From Baffinella frigidus (lineage: Eukaryota; Cryptophyceae; Cryptomonadales; Baffinellaceae), in contig MU647211.1 in the NCBI GenBank assembly GCA_026770585.1, positions 48,903-62,521 on the forward strand: a DNA stretch of 13,619 nt, written 5' to 3'. Made by a program: the position numbers and the translations under genes. Shown here in pieces: positions 5,579 through 11,648 of the stretch. The notes below the pieces were generated by a model. The model worked only from the letters and a program-made list of their open reading frames with translations. It ran no database searches and was not told the origin of the DNA. Numbering within the stretch: position 1 is the first letter of the stretch; every line of letters starts with the position of its first letter.

Positions 5579-5614
5579 GCGCACAGCCTCGAGCAGCTGC
5601 AAGCCGAGATGGAG
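5579..5614 (+). CDS. Exon AHSLEQLQAEME
   Basis: Acceptor GAGCAG|G, 12 codons, donor GTACCC at 5615. Phase 0. The Leu spacing (SLEQLQAEM) suits a coiled coil. Confidence 0.6.
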
Positions 5615-5802
5615 GTACCCCCCACACCTCTAAACCCTAAACCCTAACCCCTAAACCCTAAACCCTAACCCCTAAACCCTAAACCCCAAACCACAAACCA
5701 CAAACCACAAACCACAAACCACAAACCCCCAAACCCCAAACCCCTAAACCCTAAACCCTAAACCCTAACCCTGAACCCTAAACCCGAAACCCCCAAACGC
5801 AG
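5615..5802 (+). repeat. CCCTAAA and ACCACAA heptamer blocks
   Basis: CCCTAAA/CCCCTAA units flank a block of five ACCACAA units at about 5691-5727, again 7 bp but with a distinct sequence found nowhere else in the window. Confidence 0.8.
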
Positions 5803-5844
5803 GCGCAGAAAGCCGCGAACAAGGCCGAATCTGCGAAAGTCCAG
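5803..5844 (+). CDS. Exon AQKAANKAESAKVQ
   Basis: Acceptor AACGCAG|G, 14 codons, then GCGAAT as a GC donor, or GTCCAG at 5839 as a GT donor giving AQKAANKAESAK. Ala/Lys-rich helix. Phase 0 either way. Confidence 0.55.
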
Positions 5845-6170
5845 GCGAATCCCCACACCCTGTGACAGAGGGAGAGAGAGGGAGCCAGAGTGGGGGGGGG
5901 TGATGGAGAGAGAGAGGGAGAGAGAGGGAGAGAGAAGGAGATTCCCCACACCCTTCTTCTTCTTCTTTGTTACTCTCGATACCCCACACCCTGCACCCTC
6001 AACCCCGAATCCTTCACCCTGAAGCGAAACCTTCACCCTGTACTGCAAACCGCAAACACCACACCCCAAACCCTACACCCTGCACCGCACACCCCAAACC
6101 CTGAACCCCAGCTAAACCCTCAACCCTGAACCCTATCTAAACCCTCACCCCCAAAACCGGAAACGATCAG
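5845..6170 (+). repeat. GA microsatellite and degenerate heptamers
   Basis: GAGAGAGGGAGAGAGAGGGA-type sequence from about 5868 to 5938, CTTCTTCTTCTT at 5954, then scattered C-rich heptamers. Ends CGATCAG acceptor. Confidence 0.65.
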
Positions 6171-6227
6171 GCGGAGGTGCAGGCTCTGCGGGAGAGGGAG
6201 CGCGCTGCCGAGACCCGCGCCGCCGAG
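6171..6227 (+). CDS. Exon AEVQALRERERAAETRAAE
   Basis: Acceptor GATCAG|G, 19 codons, donor GTTAAC at 6228. Phase 0. Strongly helical. Its RERERAAE core is duplicated at 6348, 6630 and 7046. Confidence 0.65.
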
Positions 6228-6347
6228 GTTAACCGACTATCCTTAAGTTGACAACCTGATTTCCCAGAGCAAATGCGTCAACTTTGGCGCGGGGAAGAGC
6301 CCGGGGGAAGCAAAGTGGTGGGACCAAATAGACTGAGACTGAGGTAG
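6228..6347 (+). mobile_element. Introner family C, copy 1
   Basis: It starts GTTAACCGACTATCCTTAAG at the donor and ends GACTGAGACTGAGGTAG at the acceptor, so the element equals the 120-bp intron. It contains an inner hairpin AAGTTGAC...GTCAACTT. Copies at 6511 and 10764. Confidence 0.7.
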
Positions 6348-6377
6348 GGGGTGCGGGAGAGGGAGCGCGCCGCCGAG
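6348..6377 (+). CDS. Exon GVRERERAAE
   Basis: Acceptor GAGGTAG|G, 10 codons, donor GTTAAC at 6378. Phase 0. A shortened duplicate of the 6171 exon lacking the ETRAA segment. Confidence 0.55.
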
Positions 6378-6486
6378 GTTAACCGACTATCCTTAAGAAC
6401 CCAAAATCCATAGGGCCAGAACCCAAAATTCACAAGGACAGAACCCAATCCTCTTGCCGGTCTGAAAAATAGAGAGAGAGAGAGAG
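6378..6486 (+). repeat. Family C left-end fragment, 22-bp tandem repeat and GA tract
   Basis: GTTAACCGACTATCCTTAAG is only the first 20 bp of family C. It is followed by AGAACCCAAAATCCATAGGG-type units repeated about 2.5 times to 6450 and a short GA run that supplies the AG acceptor. Confidence 0.6.
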
Positions 6487-6510
6487 GCAGACGAGCTGCG
6501 GCAGCTCCGC
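6487..6510 (+). CDS. Exon ADELRQLR before a non-canonical junction
   Basis: Acceptor AGAG|G, 8 codons. The next bases are CTAACCGACTATC, where sister junctions have GTTAACCGACTATC, so no GT or GC donor is present at the expected place. Either a non-canonical donor is used or the exon is dead. Confidence 0.4.
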
Positions 6511-6629
6511 CTAACCGACTATCTTTAAGTTGACAACCTGATTTCCCGGAGCGAATTCGTCAACTTTGGCGCGGGGCAGAGCCCGGGGGAAGCAAAGTGG
6601 TGGGACCAAATAGTCTGAGACTGAGGTAG
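6511..6629 (+). mobile_element. Introner family C, copy 2
   Basis: About 119 bp and nearly identical to copy 1 from TAACCGACTATC to GACTGAGGTAG, with scattered point changes (for example CGGAGCGAATTCG). Recent duplication is likely. Confidence 0.7.
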
Positions 6630-6669
6630 GAGGTGCGGGAGAGGGAGCGCGGAGACGCGCGCTGCCGAG
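6630..6669 (+). pseudogene. RERER exon copy with 5-nt deletion
   Basis: GAG GTG CGG GAG AGG GAG CGC G is followed by GAGACGCGCGCTGCCGAG, the ETRAAE end in another frame. Against 6171-6227 this is a loss of CTGCC. 40 nt, so inclusion shifts frame. Donor GTTGCT follows. Confidence 0.55.
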
Positions 6670-6751
6670 GTTGCTCTAGTCCCGGAACCCTACGCGTTGC
6701 ACCAGGAAACCATCATTCAATGCAAGTACAGACTATACTATACTTGTACAG
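6670..6751 (+). mobile_element. Family E element, copy 1
   Basis: GTTGCTCTAGTCCCGGAACC at the donor, then TGCACCAGGAAACC, and a palindromic end CAAGTACAGACTATACTATACTTGTACAG. Same start as the copy at 7073. The following CCGCCGAG is the last 8 nt of the RERERAAE exon. Confidence 0.55.
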
Positions 6752-6973
6752 CCGCCGAGGTTCACCCCGATCCATCACCCCTCACCCATCACCCATCACC
6801 CCTATCACCCCTCACCCATCACCCATCACTCCTAACTCCTAACCCCTAACTCCTACCCCGTAACCCCTAACCCCTAACTCCTACCCCCTAACCCCTAACC
6901 CCTTACTCCTAACCCCTAACCCCCAGACCCCAGACCCGAAGTAACCCCTGAACCTTGGGAATTCACTACACGT
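6752..6973 (+). repeat. CACCCAT and CCCCTAA/CTCCTAA heptamer blocks
   Basis: After the 8-nt exon remnant CCGCCGAG comes a block of CCCATCA-type heptamers (about 6775-6830), then CCCCTAA and CTCCTAA units (about 6831-6925), each with a 7-bp period. Confidence 0.75.
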
Positions 6974-7045
6974 TTGATCATACTAGTAATAATGAGGGCT
7001 GGACGTGACAAACGTGTCGTAAATTTCGTGCATTACACCCAAAAC

Positions 7046-7072
7046 TTGCGGAAGAGGGAGTGCGCCGCCGAG
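7046..7072 (+). pseudogene. Exon copy LRKRECAAE
   Basis: TTG CGG AAG AGG GAG TGC GCC GCC GAG then donor GTTGCT. It matches LRERERAAE with two substitutions, and no AG acceptor stands at its left edge. Confidence 0.45.
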
Positions 7073-7257
7073 GTTGCTCTAGTCCCGAAACCCTACGCTT
7101 TGCACCATGAAGCCATCAGACAATACATGTACAGACTGGGACGAGAGAGTTTTCTCCCTCCCTCCCTCTCTCGCTCTCTCTCTCTCCCCCTCCCTCCCTC
7201 TCTTGCTCTCTCTCTCTCTCTAGCTCGCTCTCTCTCTCTCTCTCAATACGTGTACAG
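7073..7257 (+). mobile_element. Family E element, copy 2, expanded by a CT tract
   Basis: GTTGCTCTAGTCCCGAAACC, TTTGCACCATGAAGCC and CAATACATGTACAG match copy 1. A CT-rich microsatellite fills 7151-7244, ending CAATACGTGTACAG. The long pyrimidine tract sits directly upstream of the acceptor of an 8-nt exon remnant CCGCCGAG (7258-7265). Confidence 0.55.
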
Positions 7258-7265
7258 CCGCCGAG

Positions 7266-7385
7266 GTCGCTCTAGTCCCGAAACCCTAGCCCCTAGGCTA
7301 TAAACCCAGACCCCAAGACCGGCGCCCTGCACCCGAAACCCGAAAACCCAAACCCGCAACCCCGAACCGCAAACCCCAAACGCAG
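7266..7385 (+). repeat. Family E start followed by degenerate heptamers
   Basis: GTCGCTCTAGTCCCGAAACC repeats the family E donor end, then C-rich CCCGAAA/CCCAAAC heptamers run to the CGCAG acceptor. Confidence 0.55.
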
Positions 7386-7448
7386 GTTGCCGGGGAAGTC
7401 GCAAGGCTGCAGGCGGAGCAAAAAGACAAAGAGGAAGCCTCGCGCTTT
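7386..7448 (+). CDS. Exon VAGEVARLQAEQKDKEEA
   Basis: Acceptor AACGCAG|G, then VAGEVARLQAEQKDKEEASR and F, with donor GTACCA at 7449 inside a family E end. Residues before SRF align with the 7551 exon. The element seems to have entered this exon copy and supplied a new donor. Confidence 0.6.
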
Positions 7449-7505
7449 GTACCAGGAAACGCATTTACAATACATGTACATCATTTAAACTACATGTACA
7501 GCCCT
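7443..7505 (+). mobile_element. Family E element, copy 3
   Basis: GCTTTGTACCAGGAAACGC, TACAATACATGTACATC and CTACATGTACAG are shared with the other family E copies. It overlaps the end of the exon copy. Confidence 0.5.
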
Positions 7506-7550
7506 TTCCCGGTACAAAACGCTCCGGGTAGTAAAGCGGTCCGAGCCCAG

Positions 7551-7622
7551 GTTGCTGCGGAGGTCAGCCGGCTGCAGGCGGAGCAAAAGGAGAAAGAGGA
7601 GGCCGAGCGCGCCCAGGCTGAG
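7551..7622 (+). CDS. Exon VAAEVSRLQAEQKEKEEAER
   Basis: Acceptor GCCCAG|G, 24 codons beginning VAAEVSRLQAEQKEKEEAER and ending AQAE, donor GTCCTA at 7623. Phase 0. V, L, Q spacing and alternating charge make it one of the clearest coiled-coil exons. Confidence 0.7.
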
Positions 7623-7735
7623 GTCCTAAACCCCAACCCCTAAACCCTAGACCCTAAACCCCAAACCCCAAACCCAAACCCGAACCCTAAACCCTAAACC
7701 CTAACCTCCAAGACAAAACCCCAAGACAAAAGGCC
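7623..7735 (+). repeat. CCCTAAA/CCCCAAA heptamer array
   Basis: Mixed C-rich heptamers, ending in two CCAAGACAAAA units, then GGCCGAG|GTGGTG, a possible tiny exon end (AE). Confidence 0.65.
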
Positions 7736-8111
7736 GAGGTGGTGCCCCCTCCTGTTTTTGTGTTTTTTTGCACGGGAATTGGAGCCAACCCTTAACTCCA
7801 GCTGCTTCCAACCGCACGATTAGGCGCCCCAAACCTGATATTGTGGCTTTGCAAAAACCCTTAACCCTAAACCTCCTGTTGTTCTGTTTTTTTCTACGGG
7901 AATTGAAGCCAACTCTCAACTCCAGCCGCTTCCACCCGTGTGAGCCTTGGTCAGAAAGGTAGCGAGCCTCGGCCATGGGCCAGGTCGTGAGCCTCTAGCT
8001 GACTGAAGGGTCAATGAACTCAGGTTTGGTCTCAGCGTGTGTTGCCTCTGGCCTTGCGAGACGCCTCTCGACCCAAGCGGGGTCTCAACCCGCGCGCCCC
8101 AAACTTGATAT
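7736..8111 (+). repeat. Non-heptamer intron block with internal duplications
   Basis: A 66-bp segment at 7748-7813 (CCTCCTGTTTTTGTG through AACTCCAGCTGCTTCC) recurs at 7872-7939. GCGCCCCAAACCTGATAT at 7824-7841 recurs as GCGCCCCAAACTTGATAT at 8094-8111. No exon, ORF with coding bias or RNA gene was recognised. Confidence 0.6.
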
Positions 8112-8290
8112 GGCCCCTCGCGAGCCAGAACCCTGAACCCTAAGCCCTGAACCCTCAACGCGCGGAGGTCCCAAACCCTAAACCCCAAACCCCAAACCCC
8201 AAACCCCAAACCCCAAACCCTCAAACATATTCGTGTTGGGAACCCTACTCCCTAGACCCTAAGCCCTAAACCCTAAACCCTAAACCGCAG
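8112..8290 (+). repeat. CCCTAAA/CCCCAAA heptamer array
   Basis: A CCCCAAA block lies at about 8170-8220, with CCCTAAA units before the CCGCAG acceptor. CGCGCGGAG|GTCCC near 8158 may be an exon remnant. Confidence 0.75.
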
Positions 8291-8356
8291 GTGGTGCGGC
8301 GGTTAGCGGGGGAAATGGCGGTGAAGGAAGAGCGCACGCGGCAGATGGAGGCCGAG
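8291..8356 (+). CDS. Exon type III, copy 1 (GEMAVKEERTRQMEAE)
   Basis: Acceptor CCGCAG|G, 22 codons VVRRLA then GEMAVKEERTRQMEAE, donor GTACAC at 8357. Phase 0. Duplicated at 8518 and 8688. Charged and helical. Confidence 0.65.
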
Positions 8357-8516
8357 GTACACCACTCAAGCACCGTGTTTTACCACGCGTTTGTACCAGG
8401 GTGTTTTAGCGTTTGTACCGGGGCGTTTTAGACGCGGTACCGCGGCGCGTGTTAGACACACCCGGTTTGGTGTTGGGCACACCTGGTTTGGGAGAGGGCG
8501 TGGCCACCGCGGCGCA
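8357..8516 (-). mobile_element. Introner family B, inverted copy
   Basis: On the minus strand it reads GGTTTG-type ends, two ACC(C/G)GGTGTG(T/C)CCAACAC-like units, GCGGTACCGCG and GGTACAAACGC, the reverse of the order in other copies. It still serves as an intron on the plus strand (GTACAC ... GGCGCAG). Confidence 0.65.
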
Positions 8517-8517
8517 G

Positions 8518-8567
8518 CGGGGGAGATGGCGGTGAAGGAGGAGAGAACCCGCCAGATGGAGGCTGAG
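8518..8567 (+). CDS. Exon type III, copy 2 (GEMAVKEERTRQMEAE)
   Basis: GGG GAG ATG GCG GTG AAG GAG GAG AGA ACC CGC CAG ATG GAG GCT GAG then donor GTCAAA at 8568. With the acceptor GCGCAG at 8516-8517 the exon carries two extra 5' bases and is followed by C, so the 5' edge is uncertain. The preceding GGCCACCGCGGCGCAG looks like the mutated VVRRLA part. Confidence 0.55.
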
Positions 8568-8687
8568 GTCAAACTCTGTCCCGAACCGGGTGTGCTCAAC
8601 ATCGAATCGGGTGTGTCCAACACGCGCCGTGGTACACATTTTAAAACGTCCTGGTACAAACGAGTTGTAAACCGCTGCATTTTTGAG
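8568..8687 (+). mobile_element. Introner family B, forward copy 2
   Basis: GTCAAACTCTGTCCCGAACC, two GGGTGTG(C/T)(T/C)CAACA units, CGCGCCGTGGTACACATTTT and CCTGGTACAAACGAG. Ends ATTTTTGAG as the acceptor. About 120 bp. Confidence 0.7.
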
Positions 8688-8729
8688 ATGGCGATGAACG
8701 AGGAGCGAACGCGGAAAATGGAGGGTGGG
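8688..8729 (+). CDS. Exon type III, copy 3 (MAMNEERTRKMEGG)
   Basis: Acceptor TTTGAG|A, 14 codons, donor GTCAAA at 8730. Phase 0. Aligned to MAVKEERTRQMEAE with several conservative changes, so the oldest or least constrained of the three. Confidence 0.6.
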
Positions 8730-8859
8730 GTCAAACCCTGTCGCAAACCGGGTGTGTCCAACACCGGATCGGGTGTGTCCAACACGCGCCGTGGTACACA
8801 TTTTAAAACGTCCTGGTACAAACGAGTAGTAACACGGTGTTTTTTTTCGCCCGGCGCAG
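8730..8859 (+). mobile_element. Introner family B, forward copy 3
   Basis: Nearly identical to the copy at 8568 through GGTACAAACGAGTAGTAACA, then GGTGTTTTTTTTCGCCC gives a polypyrimidine-rich end before GGCGCAG. GT and AG bound a 130-bp intron. Confidence 0.7.
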
Positions 8860-8897
8860 GTGGAACGGCTGATGGCTGAGAAAGATCGCGCGGGCGG
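8860..8897 (+). CDS. Exon VERLMAEKDRAG, phase-2 end
   Basis: Acceptor GGCGCAG|G, 12 codons plus two bases, donor GTAACT at 8898. Joining it to the 9278 exon (one base then TCG GCG GAG) restores frame. This phase match across a 380-bp intron is good evidence that both are real. Confidence 0.65.
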
Positions 8898-9277
8898 GTA
8901 ACTGTACCCGAACCCCGAAACTCGAAACTCCGAAACCTGATGCCCGAAACCTGCACCTGAAACCCGAAACTCGGAACCTGATACCCGAAACCTGATACCC
9001 GAAACCTGATACCCGATGCCCGAAACCTGATACTCGAAACCTGTACCCGAAACTCGGAACCCGAAACCCGTACCCGAACCCGGAAACCCGAAACCCGAAA
9101 CCCGAAACCTGCAACACGAAACCTGATACCCGAAACCCAAACCCGAAAACCCAAATCCAAACCCGAAACCCGAAACTTGATACCTGAAACCTTATTCCCG
9201 AATCTCGAAACCTGGTACCCGAAACCCGAAACTTGATACCCGAAACCCGAAACCTGATACCCGAAACCCGAAAGCAG
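8898..9277 (+). repeat. CCCGAAA/CCTGATA heptamer array
   Basis: Units CCCGAAA, CCTGATA, CTCGAAA and CCTGCAC with a 7-bp period over 375 bp. On the minus strand this produces the long pseudo-ORFs with SGFGYQV repeats. Confidence 0.85.
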
Positions 9278-9332
9278 GTCGGCGGAGGAGCGGGGCAAGG
9301 AGGTTGAGCAGCTTCGGCGGGAGGTGCAGGAG
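9278..9332 (+). CDS. Exon SAEERGKEVEQLRREVQE
   Basis: Acceptor AAGCAG|G, one phase base, then 18 codons SAEERGKEVEQLRREVQE, donor GTCTAA at 9333. The a/d-like spacing in VEQLRREV is typical of coiled coils. Confidence 0.7.
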
Positions 9333-9550
9333 GTCTAACCCCCAAACCCTCAACCCCTAAACCCCTAAACCCTAAACCCTAAACACTCAACGCACAACGC
9401 TGAACCATACTAAACCCTAAACCCTAAACCCTAAACCCTAACCCCCCAAAAATCTGAACCCTTGACCCTACAACCCTGAACTCTACTAAACCCTAAACCA
9501 TAAACCATAAACCATAAACCATAAATCCTAAACCCTTCACCCTAAACCAG
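9333..9550 (+). repeat. CCCTAAA and CCATAAA heptamer blocks
   Basis: Mostly CCCTAAA, with four CCATAAA units at about 9496-9525. Ends AACCAG acceptor. Confidence 0.8.
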
Positions 9551-9583
9551 GTGTCCAAGGCCAAGCTCGACCGCGAGGGCGAG
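9551..9583 (+). CDS. Exon VSKAKLDREGE
   Basis: Acceptor AACCAG|G, 11 codons, donor GTGGTT at 9584. Phase 0. Bounded on both sides by heptamer arrays. Confidence 0.6.
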
Positions 9584-9845
9584 GTGGTTCCCGAAATCCT
9601 GAACCCTAAACCCTAAACCCTAGACCCTAAACCCTAAACCCTAATCCCTAATCCCTCAACCCCTATATCCTGAACCCTAGACCCTAGACCCTAAACCCTA
9701 AACCCCAGACCTTAGACCCTAGACCCTAGACCCTAGACTCTAGACCCTAGACCCTAGACCCTAGACCGAAAAAGAGGCCTGAACCCTGATCCCGACACGA
9801 GAAACCATAAACCCTTAACCCCAAACCCAAAACCCGAAACCGAAG
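9584..9845 (+). repeat. CCCTAAA and CCCTAGA heptamer array
   Basis: CCCTAAA to about 9660, then a uniform CCCTAGA block at about 9715-9765, then GAGGCCTGAACCCTGATCCC, which begins a segment repeated at 9950. Confidence 0.8.
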
Positions 9846-9875
9846 GTGGAGAGCATGCGGCGCGAGATGGGGGAT
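9846..9875 (+). CDS. Exon VESMRREMGD (short copy)
   Basis: Acceptor CCGAAG|G, 10 codons, donor GTCAAG at 9876. It aligns with the start of the 10061 exon, where GAC GTG AAG is coding. A single change to GAT GTC AAG is read here as exon end. It may instead be a dead duplicate. Confidence 0.45.
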
Positions 9876-10060
9876 GTCAAGACCCTAAACCCTGAACCCT
9901 GAACCCGAAACCCGAAACCCGAAACTCGAAACCCTAGACACTCGACCGAAACAGAGGCCTGAACCCTGAACCCGCATCGAGAAACCCTGAACCCGAAACC
10001 CTGAAACCTCAATCCTGAACCCCGAATCCTGAACCCGAAACCCGAAACCCGAAACCGAAG
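9876..10060 (+). repeat. CCCGAAA/CCCTGAA array within a duplicated segment
   Basis: GAAACAGAGGCCTGAACCCTG at about 9950 repeats GAAAAAGAGGCCTGAACCCTG at about 9768, and both run into GAAACCGAAG|GTGGAGAGCATG. Intron 3' part and exon were duplicated together. Confidence 0.7.
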
Positions 10061-10141
10061 GTGGAGAGCATGCGGCGCGAGATGGAGGACGTGAAGAAGC
10101 GCGAGGCGACCCAGATGAGCATCATCACCCGCCTCAAGAAA
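10061..10141 (+). CDS. Exon VESMRREMEDVKKREATQMS (27 codons)
   Basis: Acceptor CCGAAG|G, begins VESMRREMEDVKKREATQMS and ends IITRLKK, donor GTACAC at 10142. Phase 0. Charged amphipathic helix. The RLKK end recurs at 88-120. Confidence 0.7.
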
Positions 10142-10415
10142 GTACACATCCGAAACCCGAAACCTGAAACTCGAAACCCGAATCCACCGTTCCGCGCAGG
10201 GAGCTATTTCGGGACCCCTGAACCCTGAACCCTGAACCCTGAACCCTGAACCCTGAACCCTGAACCCTGAACCCTGAACCTTGAACCCTGAACCCTGAAC
10301 CCTGAACCCTGGACCCTGGACCCGAAACCTGAAACCCTGAACCCTGAACCCTGAATCCTGAACCCAGAACCCTGAACCCGAAACCCGAAACCCGAAACCC
10401 GAAACCATGAACCAG
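10142..10415 (+). repeat. CCCTGAA heptamer block
   Basis: More than 20 nearly uniform CCCTGAA units (about 10216-10375), flanked by CCCGAAA. One of the most homogeneous arrays in the window. Confidence 0.85.
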
Positions 10416-10529
10416 GAGCAAAGCGAGCGCGACAAGAAAGACAAGGTCCTCAAAGATGCGACAGAGGAGGCTTCGGTGCAGCGGGGGAAGGTCGAGGAGC
10501 AACTCGCCTCAACCCTTCTCGAAATGGAG
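10416..10529 (+). CDS. Exon EQSERDKKDKVLKDATEEAS (38 codons, longest exon)
   Basis: Acceptor AACCAG|G, begins EQSERDKKDKVLKDATEEAS and ends EEQLASTLLEME, donor GTAACC at 10530. 114 nt, phase 0. Lys/Glu/Asp-rich helix with Leu at regular intervals. The codon use is ordinary, with no internal repeat, so it is the strongest single coding call. Confidence 0.75.
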
Positions 10530-10742
10530 GTAACCCCGAAAACCGAAACACTGAACCCGAAACCCGACACCCGATTCCACAAAAACGAAAAAACGAAACC
10601 CTACTCCCGAATCACGAAACCTGGAACCCGAATCCCAAATCCCAAAATCAGAAACCCGAAACCCGACACCCCACCCCCGAAACCGTGGACCCGAAACCCG
10701 AAACCTTGATCGCGAATCCCAAAACCCGAAATTTGAAACCAG
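10530..10742 (+). repeat. Degenerate CCCGAAA heptamer array
   Basis: CCCGAAA units mixed with ACGAAAC, CCCAAAT and CCGACAC. Ends AACCAG acceptor. Confidence 0.7.
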
Positions 10743-10763
10743 GCGCTGCGCGAGGTGAAGGAA
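10743..10763 (+). CDS. Exon ALREVKE (truncated ALREA type)
   Basis: Acceptor ACCAG|G then GCG CTG CGC GAG GTG AAG GAA. Possible donors are GTGAAG at 10755 or GTCAAC at 10765. It is the start of the ALREAKAARADA exon type found four more times downstream, cut short by family C. Confidence 0.5.
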
Positions 10764-10905
10764 TGTCAACTTTAGAAATAGTCGGGTTGACTGACCGACT
10801 ATTCTAAAGTTGACATGCTGGGTTCGCGGTACAAATCCGTCAACTTCGGGGCGGAAAAGAGCCCGGCCTCAGCAAATTGGCGAGCCCAGATAGACTGAGA
10901 CCCGG
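10764..10905 (+). mobile_element. Introner family C, copy 3, with inverted-repeat left half
   Basis: GTCAACTTTAGAAATAGTCG is complementary to CGACTATTCTAAAGTTGAC, with one gap, around GTTGACTGA. The rest follows copy 1 (CGTCAACTTC, GAGCCCGG, CAGATAGACTGAGAC). It also contains CGCGGTACAAATCC, a motif shared with family A. Confidence 0.65.
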
Positions 10906-10918
10906 CACCCGGAACCAG

Positions 10919-10948
10919 GCACTAAGAGAAGCCAGGCTTGGGAAGAAA
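10919..10948 (+). pseudogene. Exon copy ALREARLGKK without donor
   Basis: Acceptor AACCAG|G and ALREAR are intact, but no GT or GC donor follows, and the frame continues into heptamers until a stop near 11010. Likely a dead duplicate. Confidence 0.45.
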
Positions 10949-11038
10949 CCCGAAACCCTGAGCCCGAAACCCTGGACCCTCCCACAATTAGCTTCGAGGC
11001 CCTAATCCCTAATCCCGAAACCCGAAACCCGAAACCAG

Positions 11039-11104
11039 GCGCTACGGGAAGCCAAGGCAGCGCGCGCGGACGCGTTGTCCGACGCCCCAGAGCGCCAGAA
11101 GAAG
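11039..11104 (+). CDS. Exon type IV, full length (ALREAKAARADALSDAPERQ)
   Basis: Acceptor AACCAG|G, 22 codons starting ALREAKAARADALSDAPERQ and ending KK, donor GTACAG at 11105. Phase 0. Template for the split and partial copies that follow. Confidence 0.7.
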
Positions 11105-11297
11105 GTACAGTCCACCTACCCTAACACAGGCTACCGTAACACATACTTACCCTCCACACATACTCCTTCGGCCGGCCCCCGATTTCCCCCTGCAAGGAAG
11201 GATGCCTGAAGGGTGGACACCATAACGCATACCTACCCTCCACACATACTCAATCTGTCCGGCCCCGACGGGTTTGTGTTAGGGTAGGTCCACTGTA
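11105..11297 (-). mobile_element. Introner-like family D, inverted and partly doubled copy
   Basis: The ends GTACAGTCCACCTACCCTAA and TTAGGGTAGGTCCACTGTA are the family D ends. The donor GT lies in the left end. TACCCTCCACACATACTC occurs twice (11148 and 11234), showing an internal duplication. The order is reversed relative to 4299-4404. Confidence 0.65.
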
Positions 11298-11456
11298 ACT
11301 CATAACGCCTCGTTTTTGAAGAAAGGCCCCTGGCCGCCAGGAGAAGTTCGTTTTTCGCTCCCGCAGGTTTGCACCACAACCCCAGGACGTCAACTTGAGA
11401 AATGTCAACCCGAGTGAGGCAGAGCTAGGCTTGGAGGTTAGGGTGTATGCCTCCAG
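11298..11456 (+). other. Intron remainder without recognised repeat arrays
   Basis: Mostly unique sequence. GTCAACCCGAGTGAGGCAG at 11405 resembles GTCAAGCTGAGAGAGGCAG at 11680. GCCTCCAG gives the acceptor. Confidence 0.4.
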
Positions 11457-11494
11457 GCGTTGAGGGAGGCAAGGGCAGCGCGCGCAGACGCAGT
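11457..11494 (+). CDS. Exon type IV, left half of a split copy (ALREARAARADA)
   Basis: Acceptor CTCCAG|G then GCG TTG AGG ... GCA GAC GCA, followed by GTGCCG as donor (exon end 11492). The remaining codons of this exon type reappear at 11759 after about 265 bp. Confidence 0.55.
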
Positions 11495-11634
11495 GCCGCG
11501 CCATATGGCGCGTCAGACACGTGGAACAGCCCCGCCGGCAGGCTCGTGAACGGACGCCGAAGCCAGACGGTCGGTCGTGACTGCCTTGCGTGTTCCTAGC
11601 ACCCCCTCACACCTGCAACGAGGATCAGATTCAG

Positions 11635-11648
11635 AACGCCAGAAGAAG
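11635..11648 (+). pseudogene. Exon end fragment ERQKK
   Basis: ATTCAG then AACGCCAGAAGAAG|GTGTGT repeats the last 14 nt and donor of exon type IV. It lies inside the segment separating the two halves of the split exon. Confidence 0.5.

Noticed and set aside
7151-7244. CT-rich tract as a gene or regulatory site
   Set aside because: Simple CTCTCT/CCCTCC microsatellite. It may help as a pyrimidine tract before the AG at 7256-7257, but nothing further can be supported.
8391-8879. 162-residue plus-strand ORF
   Set aside because: It runs through three family B elements as well as two exon copies. The repeated GVSNTRRGTHFKTSWYKRVV stretches are intron sequence bounded by GT and AG.
8366-9298. 310-residue minus-strand ORF with SGFGYQV repeats
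   Set aside because: It is the reverse translation of the CCCGAAA/CCTGATA array and crosses exons and family B elements on the other strand. A 7-bp repeat without stops stays open in all three frames and gives a 7-residue peptide period.
9815-10582. 255-residue minus-strand ORF with GFRVQGS repeats
   Set aside because: Again a heptamer-array artefact. The plus-strand exons at 10061 and 10416 have proper splice borders and normal helix-forming composition.
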